A stretch of DNA of 64,000 nucleotides, from contig NZ_JAKGCS010000033.1 of assembly GCF_021556395.1 (NCBI RefSeq), positions 1 to 64,000 on the forward strand, written 5' to 3'. The position numbers were made by a program, and so were the translations under genes. Under the pieces are notes generated by a model. That model was not told the DNA's origin. It ran no database searches and saw only the letters and a program-made list of their open reading frames with translations. Shown one piece after another: positions 35,316 through 45,338 of this stretch. The DNA comes from Acuticoccus kalidii. GTDB taxonomy: Bacteria > Pseudomonadota > Alphaproteobacteria > Rhizobiales > Amorphaceae. Each line of letters opens with the position of its first letter. Within the stretch, counting starts at the first letter, position 1.

Positions 35316-35795
35316 TCATTCGCCGACGGCCTTTTCCGTGATCGCCGCGAAGATCGTGTCGAGGTCCGAGGCGGCCCGCGCGAGCGTTTCGCCGCCCGTC
35401 GCTTCATAGGGCGCGAACACGGCGCTGGGGCGCTTGTATGCGAGCGTCGCCGTGCCGTCCGGCTCTTCCATGATCATGAAACGGATCGGCGCCTCGATCA
35501 TCGCCGCGGGCGCGGCGCGGATGATCGTCACGGCGAAGTCGTTGCGGAAGACGCCGAGAACCCTGTTACCGGGGATCGTCTCGCCGCGCTGGGCGGCCGC
35601 CTCGGTCGGTCCCGCTTCCGTGACGAGCCCCATTTTCTCCGAGGCGATCGCCGATTTGAGGTCGGACAGCAGCGCGGCGGAATTCTTGCCGGTCATGTGG
35701 ACGGACCAGCCGTCGGGATGGCCGAGCGTCGATTGCGCGGCCGCCGCGGCGGAGGCCGGTGCGAGGGCGATCAGCAGAATGATCAGCGTGCGCAT
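35316..35795 (-). CDS. Periplasmic DUF302 protein
   Basis: This is a 159-residue protein with an N-terminal signal peptide (about 1-20, Leu/Ala-rich, ending AAAAA). The DUF302 core follows, with LLSDLKSAIASEKMGLVTEAG, the GNRVLGVFRNDFA strand, PIRFMIMEEPDGTATLAYKRPS and TIFAAITEKAV. Members fold as small alpha/beta dimers of unknown function, often next to sulfur or thiol metabolism genes. It is downstream of the sulfur transporter on the same strand with a gap of 96 bases, so cotranscription is likely. Confidence 0.8.
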   Translation of the reverse strand: MRTLIILLIALAPASAAAAAQSTLGHPDGWSVHMTGKNSAALLSDLKSAIASEKMGLVTEAGPTEAAAQRGETIPGNRVLGVFRNDFAVTIIRAAPAAMIEAPIRFMIMEEPDGTATLAYKRPSAVFAPYEATGGETLARAASDLDTIFAAITEKAVGE

Positions 35796-35891
35796 GGGAG
35801 GCTCCTGTGCGAGTGCCTCCCGAAGCTATCGCCGACCGCGCCGCCCGGTCGCCTCACGATCGGCGCGGCGCGCTCACGATCCCGTGCTGCG

Positions 35892-37097
35892 TCAGCTCTG
35901 GGCGCCGACGGCGTGGCGGGGGGCGACCGGTTCGCGCGGCGGATCCATCCCGATCCACTCGCGGATCCGCACCCCGGCGATGCTGCCCAGGAAGGCGAAG
36001 AGGAACCATCCCCAGCCGTGGAGGCTGCCCGAGGCGATACCGGACAGGAGCGCGCCGATATTGCAGCCGAAGGCGATGCGGGCGCCATAGCCCATCAGGA
36101 AACCGCCGATGATCGCGGTGGCGATATCGCGCCCCGAAAGGTTGAGCTTCGGGGCGAAGCGGCCGGCGAGCGTGGCGGCGAGGCACGCGCCGACGATGAG
36201 GCCGAGATTCATGACCGAGGTGCCGCTGGCGAGGATCGAGGCGTCGACCTGGCCCATCGCATAGGTCCAATAGGGCCAGTCCACGATCGGCACGCCGACC
36301 GCGTTGGCGATCTGCGCACCCCACAAAGTGAGGCCCGAGGTGATGCCCCAGGGGCGGCCGAGGACGAGAAGCGTGAGGACGCCGACGATGGTGAGGCCGA
36401 TCGCGCCGGCCCACAGGGACCACGGCCCGTAGAGGAGGGAGCCCATCGCCTTGCCGTTGTCGAGGTCGCCATGGCGTTGGCGCTCGGCCCTTGCGATGAT
36501 CGCATAAAGGAGGCTGAGGGCGGCGATGGTGACGACGATCGCGCCCATCGGCCCGAGCGAGGTGGAGGCGAAACCGACTGAAGGGAGCGCCGGGAGGGAT
36601 TGCCAGAAGGCGAAATTATGGGTCGCCGCGAGGCCACCGGCGATGAAGAATGCGAGGGTGATCAGCATCCGCGTCGACCCGCCGCCCACGGTGAAGAGCG
36701 TGCCGGAGCCGCACCCGCCGCCGAGCTGCATACCGAACCCGAACATGAACGAGCCGATGATGACGGCGAGCCCGAACGGGAAGACGAAGCCGCTCGCCTG
36801 AATGCCGACAGCGTCGCCATAATGGATGATCGGGATCGCGAAGATCGTCGTCATCCCGACGAGGATGAGCTGCATTCGCAGCCCGCCGCCGCGCCGTTCG
36901 CGGATGAAGCGGCGCCATCCGGCAGTAAAGCCGAACGCGGCATGATAGAGTGAGAAACCGGCGAGCCCGCCGACCAGCGTCGCGAGCCCGAGATAGGGCC
37001 GTTCCGTGACCGCCGCGAGCACGGCGATGATCGCGAGCACGCAAGCCGCGCCGATCGCGAGGACGCGTTGCGGGTGCGGTGGCTGGCTGGCCGACAT
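35892..37097 (-). CDS. YeeE/YedE (TsuA-like) inner-membrane sulfur-compound transporter
   Basis: This is a 401-residue polytopic membrane protein with about ten helices. Two repeated halves each carry the family Cys motif: FGFGMQLGGGCGSGTLF and GYGARIAFGCNIGALLSG. In TsuA these Cys residues relay thiosulfate through hydrogen bonds; the family also covers other sulfur compounds. ATG 37097 was chosen because GGAGA lies 9 bases upstream; a longer frame begins at 37148. It is followed by a DUF302 gene. The transported species is inferred only at family level. Confidence 0.85.
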   Translation of the reverse strand: MSASQPPHPQRVLAIGAACVLAIIAVLAAVTERPYLGLATLVGGLAGFSLYHAAFGFTAGWRRFIRERRGGGLRMQLILVGMTTIFAIPIIHYGDAVGIQASGFVFPFGLAVIIGSFMFGFGMQLGGGCGSGTLFTVGGGSTRMLITLAFFIAGGLAATHNFAFWQSLPALPSVGFASTSLGPMGAIVVTIAALSLLYAIIARAERQRHGDLDNGKAMGSLLYGPWSLWAGAIGLTIVGVLTLLVLGRPWGITSGLTLWGAQIANAVGVPIVDWPYWTYAMGQVDASILASGTSVMNLGLIVGACLAATLAGRFAPKLNLSGRDIATAIIGGFLMGYGARIAFGCNIGALLSGIASGSLHGWGWFLFAFLGSIAGVRIREWIGMDPPREPVAPRHAVGAQS

Positions 37098-37751
37098 GGT
37101 TCCATCTCCAAGTGTTGGGCCCGTCTCGCGATGGGGGGAGATCCGCACCGCACGCGCCGCCCGAGGGGCATGACCCGCCGGATGTTCTTGCCGAAAGGCT
37201 AAACCGCTGCAAGGGGGCGTGACGCCGAGATAAGACGTGACCGGCAGGGCGCAACGTGGGCCGTCCGCGCCGCCCTCGGCGAACCGGCCATGGCGGACAT
37301 GGTGGCCGGTTCGGCCACAGCGAATATGGTGGCCGGCTTTATCATGCGGCGTCCGACCGCGATAGCAGCCGGACCCGCCGGCTGATATGCGCCCCTGACG
37401 GCCCTAAGGCGGCTCCGCGACGGCTCCGTTTCGGCTCGGTTGCCGGCGGCCGAACGGCATCCGCGCCGGGCTCGGCCGGTGCGGACCACCCGCGATGATG
37501 CCCCTGCTCGCGCGCCGCTCGCGGCGCCTCGCGGCATCGTGTCCCGGCGGTCCGCGGGCGGCGGGCGGTTCATCCGAGGTTGGGGAACGCCCGGCGAAGG
37601 TGGCCGCCATGCGCCGCAATTCGTCTCACGAAGGTGTCAACCGTCATCCGTTCCTGTCGTCGCAACGTTATCTTTTCGACGGACCAGACGTACCGCCGCG
37701 CTCCGATTCGAAATCGGCAAGCCCGGCATTTCAGAGGCGAGGAGGACCCCT
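37098..37751. other. 654-base intergenic region with inverted and direct repeats
   Basis: This divergent region separates the transporter and TPR genes. It holds a perfect 10-base inverted repeat (GAACCGGCCA at 37281-37290, TGGCCGGTTC at 37303-37312) and two copies of ATGGTGGCCGG (37299-37309 and 37326-37336), 27 bases apart. Open frames on both strands here lack ribosome-binding sites and normal codon use. No gene is supported. Confidence 0.55.
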
Positions 37752-39104
37752 ATGATCGCTCGCTCCGAGGCCCCTATTCCGCCATCCCTCTCCGACGCGC
37801 AACACGAGTGGACGCGCTTCGTCACCGCCGTCATGGCCCATTCGTCCACCATGCCCGATCGCCTCGCCGCGCTCGGTGCCGCCGCGCCCGATGCCCCCGG
37901 CTTTCTCGCGGCGAAGGGGCTCGCTTTTCTCCTTCTCGGCCGGCGTGAGCCGACGCGCGAAGCCGCAGCGCTCTATGCCCGAGCGGTGCGGCAGACCCCC
38001 GCCGAGGGGTCGCACGACGGTCTCCTCGTCGCCGCGCTCGGCGCCTTCGTCGAGGGCCGCCCATCCCGTGCGGCGGCGATCTGCGACGAGATCCTGACGC
38101 GTTTTCCGGCCGACGGCTTCGCTCTGAAGATGGCTCAGGCCATTCGCTTCCTCTATGGCGACACCGCCGGCATGAACGGCTCGGTGGCGGCGGCGATCGA
38201 GGGGTTCGGCCCCGATCATCCCCATATCGGCTACGCGCATGGTTGCCTCGCGTTCGCCGCGGAGGAGGCCGGCGACTATCACCGCGCCGAGCGCGCCGGT
38301 CGCCGCGCGATCGAACTCGCCCCGGACGATGCCTGGGCGCTCCACGCCGTCGCGCATGTCCACGAGATGCGCGGTGAAGCGGCGGCGGGACGCGCTTGGC
38401 TGCTCGACAGGCCCAAGGTGTTCGCCGACTGCAACAATTTCCGCCACCATGTGTGGTGGCATCGCGCGCTGTTCGAGCTCGAGCTCGGCGCCGTCGACAC
38501 GGTCCTCGACCTCTACGACACCGAAATTCGCCGCGAGAAGACCGACGATTATCGCGATATCGCGAACGCCGTCTCGCTCCTCGCGCGACTCGAGGCGGAG
38601 GGCGTCGAAGTCGGTACGCGATGGGACGAGCTTGCAGCGCTCGCCGAGGCGCGCATCGAAGACGGGTGTATGGTCTTCGCCGATCTTCATTATCTGATGG
38701 CGCTGCTCGGATCGGGGCGCGGCGCGGCGGCCGACCGGCTCGTGGCGCGTCTCACGGGGGCTGATGATGGGACCGAGTTCGGCGTGATCGCGGCGGAAGT
38801 CGGCGCGCCGGCGGCCGATGGCCTCTCCGCCTTCGCGCGGGGACGGCACGCGGATGCCTTGCGCGGGCTTCTCGCCGCCCGGCGCGATCTCAACCGCATC
38901 GGCGGCAGTCATGCGCAGCGCGACGTGTTCGAGCGCCTCACGATCGACGCGGCCTTGCGGGCCGAGAATGTCGTGGTGGCGCGCTCCCTCATCGAGGATC
39001 GCGCGCGCCGGCGGGGGGCGTGGGACCGCTTCGCGCGGGACCGGATGGCGCGCTGTGTGCCGGCCGTGGTCGCCGCGCCGCCGGCCGTCGCGCTCGCCTT
39101 TTAG
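37752..39104 (+). CDS. Tetratricopeptide-repeat protein, TTC38-like
   Basis: This is a 450-residue soluble protein starting at ATG 37752 behind a strong GGAGGA box. Helical TPR-like pairs run through most of it, for example AAKGLAFLLLGRREPTREA, CLAFAAEEAGDYHRAERAG and AIELAPDDAWALHAVAHV. The block FADCNNFRHHVWWHRALF is typical of the family related to eukaryotic TTC38. It has no signal peptide or membrane segment. The function of bacterial members is unknown; scaffolding is expected from the repeats. No operon partner is apparent. Confidence 0.75.
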   Translation: MIARSEAPIPPSLSDAQHEWTRFVTAVMAHSSTMPDRLAALGAAAPDAPGFLAAKGLAFLLLGRREPTREAAALYARAVRQTPAEGSHDGLLVAALGAFVEGRPSRAAAICDEILTRFPADGFALKMAQAIRFLYGDTAGMNGSVAAAIEGFGPDHPHIGYAHGCLAFAAEEAGDYHRAERAGRRAIELAPDDAWALHAVAHVHEMRGEAAAGRAWLLDRPKVFADCNNFRHHVWWHRALFELELGAVDTVLDLYDTEIRREKTDDYRDIANAVSLLARLEAEGVEVGTRWDELAALAEARIEDGCMVFADLHYLMALLGSGRGAAADRLVARLTGADDGTEFGVIAAEVGAPAADGLSAFARGRHADALRGLLAARRDLNRIGGSHAQRDVFERLTIDAALRAENVVVARSLIEDRARRRGAWDRFARDRMARCVPAVVAAPPAVALAF

Positions 39105-39426
39105 GACGCGATTCGGCGGGGCAGGCGTGGCGCGGTGGGCAACGGGCGGGTCGCCATCGCGCCGACGGGGCGGACGCGCCGATCGCCGTTGCCGCCTCGG
39201 ATCCGGCCGCTTTGGTCGCACGAAGGCCGGCAGATTGCCGCAGATGCGGGATGATTGTGTTACCGTTCAGGTAAACGGCTGACAATGAAGTCTGTGTCGC
39301 GCGCAGCCTGATGGGCGCGGTGGACGACGACCCCGCAATGCTCGCCAACATGGATCGGTCGGGCTAAGGCCAAGCCCGCTCGGAGGATTTAATGCCGTTT
39401 TCGCCCTTCACCTCGACGTTCGCCGC
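39105..39426. other. Intergenic region before opgC
   Basis: These 322 bases hold no convincing gene. An AT-richer patch at 39249-39295 contains a partly symmetric GTTACCGTTCAGGTAAAC element and may be part of the opgC promoter. No clear -35/-10 pair is assigned. Confidence 0.5.
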
Positions 39427-40653
39427 ATGAACGCATCTGCGCCCGCGCGCCGCCCCCGCGACCTTCGTCTCGACTTTTTCCGCGGCTTGGGGATGTACAT
39501 CATCTTCATCGCGCACATTCCGACCAACGCCTGGAATAGCTGGATTCCGGCCCGATTCGGCGCCTCGGACGCGACGGAAATCTTCGTCTTCTGCTCCGGC
39601 ATGGCCTCGGCGATCGCCTTCGGCTCCATCTTCCGTGACCGATCCTTCTGGATGGGCACCGCCCGCACGGCCTTCCGGGTCTGGCAGGTCTATTGGGCGC
39701 ACATCTGCCTCTTCCTCGTCACCGTCGCGATGATCGCCTGGTTCGACCAGCTCCGCGGCGACACGTTCTACACCGAGCGCCTCTATACGCGGCCGTTCTT
39801 CGAGATGACCGGCGACCACCTCGTCGCGCTGATGACGCTGCAATATGTGCCGAATTATTTCGACATTTTGCCGATGTACATGGTCATCCTGGCGATGATG
39901 CCGATCGTGGCGCTGCTCGGCCTCAAGAATCGCTGGCTCGCGTTCGCGGCGATGGGGGCGGTCTGGCTCCTGGCCCAGTTCGATATCCTGCAGTTCAGCG
40001 CCGAGGTGCGGCCGGGCATCGAGCGGGAATGGTTCTTCAACCCGTTCGGCTGGCAGCTCATCTTCTTCACGGGCTTCGCGTTCATGATGGGGTGGATCAA
40101 GGCGCCGCCGGTGAAGGCGAGCCTCGTTGTGCTCGCGGTCGTGGTGCTGGCGCTCAACCTCCTCTTCGCCTCGCGCTTCGGCTGGAACAACGTGCCGTTC
40201 GTGATGCCCTTCCGGGAGGCGACCTGGCCGCTCTTCGAGAAGACCGATTTCGGCATCTTCCGCTTCACCCACTTCCTGGCGCTCGCCTATCTGGCTTATG
40301 CGGCGGCCGGCGCGCGGGGGCGACGTCTCGATGGGGACGGGGCGTGGGCCGCCTTCGTGCGCGTCGTTCGGAAGGTGGGGCAGCAATCGCTGGCTGTCTT
40401 CCTCACCGGCATGGTCGCGGCGCAGTTCTTCGGCATGGTCCTCGATCTCACGGGGCGGACGGCGTTCACCTATCTCCTCGTGAACCTCGCCGGGTTCGTG
40501 GTGTTGACCGCGGTCGCCTACATGGTCGCCTGGTTCAAGAAGCAGCCTTGGCGCGCCCCGCCGGCGGCCGCGCATGGAGCGTCCCGGCCGGCGAACACCG
40601 TCGCCACGGCGCCCGAGCCGCCGGCGCGGCCGCGCGTTCACGAGCCGGCCTAG
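39427..40653 (+). CDS. opgC: OpgC, inner-membrane succinyl/acyltransferase for periplasmic glucans
   Basis: This is a 408-residue polytopic protein with about ten transmembrane helices. RDLRLDFFRGLGMYIIFIAHI at the start and ATEIFVFCSGMASAIAFG are OpgC signatures. QYVPNYFDILPMYMVIL, EWFFNPFGWQLIFFTGF and FLALAYLAYAA continue the acyltransferase-3-like fold. It decorates osmoregulated periplasmic glucans with succinyl groups, conferring negative charge. The C-terminal 40 residues are Pro/Ala-rich and cytoplasmic. It starts within 130 bases upstream of surE on the same strand. Confidence 0.88.
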   Translation: MNASAPARRPRDLRLDFFRGLGMYIIFIAHIPTNAWNSWIPARFGASDATEIFVFCSGMASAIAFGSIFRDRSFWMGTARTAFRVWQVYWAHICLFLVTVAMIAWFDQLRGDTFYTERLYTRPFFEMTGDHLVALMTLQYVPNYFDILPMYMVILAMMPIVALLGLKNRWLAFAAMGAVWLLAQFDILQFSAEVRPGIEREWFFNPFGWQLIFFTGFAFMMGWIKAPPVKASLVVLAVVVLALNLLFASRFGWNNVPFVMPFREATWPLFEKTDFGIFRFTHFLALAYLAYAAAGARGRRLDGDGAWAAFVRVVRKVGQQSLAVFLTGMVAAQFFGMVLDLTGRTAFTYLLVNLAGFVVLTAVAYMVAWFKKQPWRAPPAAAHGASRPANTVATAPEPPARPRVHEPA

Positions 40654-40782
40654 GGCGTCCGATCGCGCTCGGCGAGGTTCAAACCCGGCGAGCGATGGGG
40701 TAGAGCGGGGAGGGGACGTTTGCGTGTCCCCGAGCCGTCCCGACCTGCGCCACGCGGCGCGACCCCTAGCGATCAGGCCTCC

Positions 40783-41571
40783 ATGCGAATTCTCATCACC
40801 AACGACGACGGCGCGCGCGCCGATGGCATCAAGCTCCTCGAGGAGATTGCGCTGAGCTTGACCGACGATGTGTGGATCGTCGCCCCCGAGACCGACCAGT
40901 CCGGCGTCAGCCACGCGATCAGCCTGCACGAGCCGCTGCGGGTCCACCAGGCGGGCGAGAAGCGCTTCTTCGTGAAGGGTACGCCCGCCGACTGCGTCGT
41001 GCTCGGCGTCGAGCATCTCTTGGACGGCAAGCCCGATCTCGTCCTCTCCGGGGTCAACCGGGGCGGCAACATGGCCGATTCGATCGCCTATTCCGGGACC
41101 GTCGGCGCGGCGATGACGGCGCTCGCCGTCGGCGTGCCGGCGATCGCGCTCAGCCAGATGTTCCAGGGCGTCGACATCCATTGGGAGACGGCCCGCACCT
41201 ACGCGAAGCCGCTGATCGAGCGGCTTCTCGCCGTGCCCTGGCCGCGTCCGGTCGCGCCCAATATCAACTTCCCGGCATGCGCGCCGGGTGAGGTGACGGG
41301 CGTGTCCATCTGCCGGCCGGGCCATGGGCTGATCGAGGGCGTCAACGTCACCGAGCGGGTCGACGTGCGGGGCGGATCTTATTTCTGGCTTCAGTTCCGG
41401 CGCGCCAAGAATCTCGTCGAGGACAAGGAGTGCGATTACGCGCAGCTTCTCGACAACAAGATCACCATCACCCCCCTCCGCCCGGACCGCCATGCGGAAG
41501 GGGATTGGGACAACTACCGGGCCGAGTTCGGCGACACGCTCGCCGTCGCGCCGCTGCCCAATCTCGGCTAG
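40783..41571 (+). CDS. surE: 5'/3'-nucleotidase SurE
   Basis: This is a 262-residue metal-dependent phosphatase. MRILITNDDG (metal-binding Asp pair at 8-9), APETDQSGVSHAIS, KGTPADCV, and LVLSGVNRGGNMADSIAYSGTVGAAMTA give the complete active site. It dephosphorylates nucleoside monophosphates and acts in stress survival. ATG 40783 was chosen since the protein family starts MRIL; an in-frame extension upstream is not conserved. It is normally next to serS or pcm in proteobacteria, and neither is here. Confidence 0.95.
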   Translation: MRILITNDDGARADGIKLLEEIALSLTDDVWIVAPETDQSGVSHAISLHEPLRVHQAGEKRFFVKGTPADCVVLGVEHLLDGKPDLVLSGVNRGGNMADSIAYSGTVGAAMTALAVGVPAIALSQMFQGVDIHWETARTYAKPLIERLLAVPWPRPVAPNINFPACAPGEVTGVSICRPGHGLIEGVNVTERVDVRGGSYFWLQFRRAKNLVEDKECDYAQLLDNKITITPLRPDRHAEGDWDNYRAEFGDTLAVAPLPNLG

Positions 41572-41652
41572 GGCGCGCGCCGCTCAGGCCGAGCGGGTTG
41601 GGGAATACACCCTAACGGAGTAGTCTCTTCGCCTTGCAATCGGGAGGTCTCG

Positions 41653-41946
41653 ATGCGGCGATATGGTCTATCCGGCGCGATTTTGGGGTGTCTCGTCGGC
41701 GGGGTGGGCCTTCCGGCGCCCGCCTTCGCGGAGGGGATCACGGTGACCAACCGTTTCGTCCCGCCGCCCGCCAAGCAGGGCTATTCCTATCCCGACTGCT
41801 ATTGTCGCGACAGCACAGGCGGCCGGGTGGAGATCGGCGAGCGGGCCTGTCTCACCATCGGTCCGCGCCGGATGACGGCGCGGTGCGACATGTCGCAGAA
41901 CGTGCCGACCTGGCGGATGGAGGCCGAGGGGTGCCCCATCATGTGA
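41653..41946 (+). CDS. Small secreted Cys-rich protein of unknown function
   Basis: This is a 97-residue protein with a predicted signal peptide (about 1-26, cleavage after AFA). The mature part has five Cys in DCYCRDS, RACLTI, TARCDMS and EGCPIM. The spacing suggests disulfides in the periplasm. I do not recognise the family. It lies 80 bases after surE on the same strand and is convergent with kynA, 19 bases away. Confidence 0.7.
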   Translation: MRRYGLSGAILGCLVGGVGLPAPAFAEGITVTNRFVPPPAKQGYSYPDCYCRDSTGGRVEIGERACLTIGPRRMTARCDMSQNVPTWRMEAEGCPIM

Positions 41947-41965
41947 GGCAAGGGCTGTCGCCCGC

Positions 41966-43051
41966 TCATGGCCTATCGGCCGGGGTGGCGTAGACGAAGC
42001 CCATGTCGCGGACGATTTCCGGCGGCAGCGGCGGCAGCGAATCGCGCGGGATCAAATAGGTCGACAAGCGGAAGAGATCGCCGAACACGCGGTGCTCGCG
42101 CGCGGTGCGGGAGAGATAGTCGTGCCCGGACGAGCCGCCGGTGCCGGAGCGCATTCCGATCATCCGCTCCACCATCAAAGCGTGCCGGTTGCGCCAGAGC
42201 GCCATCGCCTCGTCGATATCCATCAGCGCCGACAGGAGCGAGGCCGGCATGTGGAGCGCCGGCATGTCGCGATAGACGGTGATGAAGAGCGCCGCCTCGA
42301 CGGCCTTCGCCGACATCGACCAGCCGGCCTTGGGATCGGGCTCGAAGATCGCCTCGAAGGCGCGTGCGGCGCGGTCGATGGCGGCGGCTTCGTCGGTCTG
42401 CTCGGCGCTGTGGGCGTCGTCGCGCTCGCGGCGGAGCATCGCGATCACCGCCTCGCGATAGGCTTTGCGGAAAGGGTAGCGCTCTTCGGCGACGAACGGG
42501 GTGCGGGAGAGCCAAGCGTCAAGCTGGTCGCGCAGCGTGGGCGCCGTCTCCGCGGCGTGATAGGCAGCGCGCTCCGCCTCGCTCATGTCCGCGTCGACGG
42601 TCTTTCCCTCATAGAGAAGGCGGCGGGCGGAGCCGAGGCCGAGACGCGTCTCGACGAGGCGGAATTGCAGCGACTGAAAGCCGGACGACGTGGAGAGGAG
42701 GCCGCGGAAATCGAGGAAATCCTGCGGCGTCATCGTCTCCAGCACGTCGATCTGGGCGATGCCGAGCTTCAGGATCGCGCCGATCCGGCGCAGCGCGTGG
42801 ACCATCCGCCCGAGCCGCCAATCGTCGACCGGGCGTTCGGCGAAGTCGGCCTGGACGCGGTCGAGTTCGTGAAGGATCTGCTTGAACCAGAGCTCATAGG
42901 TCTGGTGGACGACGATGAAGAGCAGCTCGTCGTGCGCATCGACGCCGAGGCGGGCGCTCTCGGGGCGCTGGGCCCCGAGGATTTCGTCGAGGGCGAGATA
43001 GCTTGAATAGGTGATCTCGCCCGGTCCGGCGGGCTTGACGCCTCGCCTCAT
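41966..43051 (-). CDS. kynA: Tryptophan 2,3-dioxygenase
   Basis: This is a 361-residue heme enzyme that opens the indole ring to give N-formyl-kynurenine. [31 protein letters not shown] (active-site Phe and His), [15 protein letters not shown] (substrate Arg), [14 protein letters not shown] (proximal His) and [14 protein letters not shown] are all present. It is longer than typical 280-residue enzymes because of insertions in the middle. The ATG overlaps the stop of trpE(G) by ATGA, which is odd because the two act in opposite directions on tryptophan. Confidence 0.92.
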   Translation of the reverse strand: MRRGVKPAGPGEITYSSYLALDEILGAQRPESARLGVDAHDELLFIVVHQTYELWFKQILHELDRVQADFAERPVDDWRLGRMVHALRRIGAILKLGIAQIDVLETMTPQDFLDFRGLLSTSSGFQSLQFRLVETRLGLGSARRLLYEGKTVDADMSEAERAAYHAAETAPTLRDQLDAWLSRTPFVAEERYPFRKAYREAVIAMLRRERDDAHSAEQTDEAAAIDRAARAFEAIFEPDPKAGWSMSAKAVEAALFITVYRDMPALHMPASLLSALMDIDEAMALWRNRHALMVERMIGMRSGTGGSSGHDYLSRTAREHRVFGDLFRLSTYLIPRDSLPPLPPEIVRDMGFVYATPADRP

Positions 43052-45210
43052 GCGGCCGCCTCGCTGGTTGCCGGCGGGGAAAGGAGCGCGCCGACGGCGT
43101 TTTCGACGATATGGATCCCCACATTGCCGCCGAGCGACATGATGCTCTCCGGGTGGAACTGGACGGCGAGCATCGGATAATGGCGGTGCTCGAGGGCCAT
43201 GATCGCCCCGTCGTCGGACCGCGCGGTGACGCGGAAGACGGCGGGAAGGTGGGCGGGATCGGCGACCAGGGAGTGATATCGGCCGACCACGAACGGCCCG
43301 TCATGCCCGGCGAAGAGCTTCGAGACCGCCTCGACGGTGAGCGGCGAGGACTTGCCGTGCATCGGGATGTCGAGCTGGGCGAGTTGGCCGCCCTCGGCCT
43401 CCACCATCGCCTGAAGGCCGAGACAGACGCCGAAGATCGGCAGGCGTTTTTCCTGCGCGATGCGGATCGTCTGCGTGCAGTCGAAATCGGACGGGGTGCC
43501 GGGGCCGGGCGAGAGGACGACGAGATCCGGCGCAAATCGGGCGAGCATCGCCGGGGTGAGCGGCGCGCGCACCGTCGTCACCTCCAGGCCGGCGCGACGG
43601 AGATAGCCGCCCAGCGTGTGGACGAAGCTGTCGTCATGATCGACGAGGAGGGCGCGCTTGCCGGCGCCCGGCAAAGGCGGCTTCACCACCGCCTCGTCCG
43701 CCTTGCCCGCGCCGCGGATCGCCGCCCGCATCGCCGAGGCCTTGAGGACGGTCTCGCGCTCCTCCTCGTCCGCGTCGGAATCGGCGAGGACGGTCGCCCC
43801 GGCGCGCACCTCGGCGACGCCGTCGCGGATATGGACGGTCCGCAATGTGAGGCCGGTGTTGAGATCGCCGTTGAACTGAACGATGCCGACCGCGCCGCCA
43901 TACCAGGCGCGCGGGCTACGCTCGTGCTCCTCGATGAACGCCATCGCGCGGCGCTTGGGCGCGCCGGTGACGGTGACGGCCCAGGCATGGGACAGGAACG
44001 CGTCGAGCGCATCGCGGCCGTCGAGGAGCGTTCCCTCGATATGGTCGACGGTGTGGATGAGGCGCGAGTACATCTCGATCTGACGGCGCCCCAGAACGCG
44101 CACCGAGGCGGGCTCGCAAACCCGGCTCTTGTCGTTGCGGTCGACGTCGGAGCACATCGTCAGCTCGGTCTCGTCCTTCTTGGAGTTGAGGAGCTTCCTC
44201 ACCTGCGCCTCGTCCTCGATCGCGTCGCGACCGCGGGCGATGGTGCCCGAGATCGGACAGGTCTCGACGCGCCGTCCGTTGACGCGCACGAACATCTCCG
44301 GCGAGGCACCGACCAGATATTCCTGGTTCCCGAGATTGATGAAGAAGCCGTAGGGCGAGGGATTGATCGCCGACAGGCGCCGCATGATCTGCGACGGCGT
44401 TCCCGATAGCGGGTCGCGGAAGGTCTGGCTCGGCACCACCTCGAAGAGGTCGCCGCGGGCGAAATGGGGAAAGGCGCGGCGGACGGTCTCGGCGTATTCG
44501 CCGGGGGCATGATCGTCGTCGGCGCTGTTGCGGGCGACGGGAAGGGCCGTCGGTTGCGGCACGCGCGCGATGCCCTCGCTCGTCTCCCCGCCGAATGCGA
44601 AGTCGTAGGCGGCGACGGTCGCCCGCTTCGCATAATGGTCGACGGCGAGGATCTCGTCCGGGATGTAGAGGACGATATCGCGCTGGCTCTGCGGCCGTTC
44701 GAGCCGCATCGGGATCGGATCGAACTGGAAGGCGAGATCGTAGCCGAAGGCGCCGGCGAGGCCGAGCTGACCGTCGGCCTCGCTCGCGAAAAAGTCGCGG
44801 ATAGCACGCAGGGCCGTGAAGGCCGAGGGGCGGCGGCTGCGATCCTCTTCGGTGAGCAGGCTGTCATCCGGCTCGGGCAGCTCGGTGACGACGGTGTCGC
44901 CATCACGCTGGGCCGCGAGGCCGGCGGCGTCGAATGCGGCGCTACAGGCGAGGAGCAAGGGCAGGCCGCGTGCATTGAGCGCGCGGACCGTCACCCGCCG
45001 GCCGCGCGCCTCGAGGGCGAGTGGCGGGTCGACAAGGGCGAAGTCCCATCGCGTATAGCGTCCCGGAAATTCGTAGCTCGACGAGAACACGCAGCCGCGC
45101 TCGCGATCGAGACGCTCGATCCATTCGCCGAGCGCCCCTTCATACTCGATGCCGCGGTCGATGCGGGTGACGCGAACGCCCCCCGCGGTGTCGAAGGTCT
45201 GTGTGGTCAT
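43048..45210 (-). CDS. trpE(G): Fused anthranilate synthase TrpE(G)
   Basis: This is a 720-residue fusion. Residues 1-490 are the chorismate-binding component ([50 protein letters not shown] and [13 protein letters not shown]). After a short linker, residues about 515-705 form the glutamine amidotransferase ([12 protein letters not shown] with the Cys, VQFHPESI with the His/Glu). Such fusions characterise Rhizobiales and Azospirillum. It converts chorismate and glutamine to anthranilate. A hairpin lies just upstream. No Trp-rich leader peptide was found in the 130 bases ahead. It overlaps kynA. Confidence 0.93.
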   Translation of the reverse strand: MTTQTFDTAGGVRVTRIDRGIEYEGALGEWIERLDRERGCVFSSSYEFPGRYTRWDFALVDPPLALEARGRRVTVRALNARGLPLLLACSAAFDAAGLAAQRDGDTVVTELPEPDDSLLTEEDRSRRPSAFTALRAIRDFFASEADGQLGLAGAFGYDLAFQFDPIPMRLERPQSQRDIVLYIPDEILAVDHYAKRATVAAYDFAFGGETSEGIARVPQPTALPVARNSADDDHAPGEYAETVRRAFPHFARGDLFEVVPSQTFRDPLSGTPSQIMRRLSAINPSPYGFFINLGNQEYLVGASPEMFVRVNGRRVETCPISGTIARGRDAIEDEAQVRKLLNSKKDETELTMCSDVDRNDKSRVCEPASVRVLGRRQIEMYSRLIHTVDHIEGTLLDGRDALDAFLSHAWAVTVTGAPKRRAMAFIEEHERSPRAWYGGAVGIVQFNGDLNTGLTLRTVHIRDGVAEVRAGATVLADSDADEEERETVLKASAMRAAIRGAGKADEAVVKPPLPGAGKRALLVDHDDSFVHTLGGYLRRAGLEVTTVRAPLTPAMLARFAPDLVVLSPGPGTPSDFDCTQTIRIAQEKRLPIFGVCLGLQAMVEAEGGQLAQLDIPMHGKSSPLTVEAVSKLFAGHDGPFVVGRYHSLVADPAHLPAVFRVTARSDDGAIMALEHRHYPMLAVQFHPESIMSLGGNVGIHIVENAVGALLSPPATSEAAA

Positions 45211-45230
45211 TCCGGGTCTGCCGTTAGGGG

Positions 45231-45252
45231 ACCGGGGGCCCCGCGCCCCGGT
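45231..45252 (-). promoter_or_regulatory. Hairpin just upstream of trpE(G)
   Basis: ACCGGGG (45231-45237) pairs perfectly with CCCCGGT (45246-45252), 21 bases before the start codon. It lacks a U tract and a Trp-codon leader, so attenuation of the usual rhizobial type is not supported. It could influence translation. Confidence 0.3.
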
Positions 45253-45338
45253 CTCAGAATCCGAGGGACGCTGGCCCGACGGGCCATGTCTGTCAACGTT
45301 TCTCGCGCCGGCGGGCGGGAGGCCCGCCCGCGCCGGGC

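Noticed and set aside
37199..37573. Minus-strand 124-codon frame in the region upstream of the YeeE/YedE gene
   Set aside because: Arg/Ala-rich translation, overlaps repeats, no ribosome-binding site or domain.
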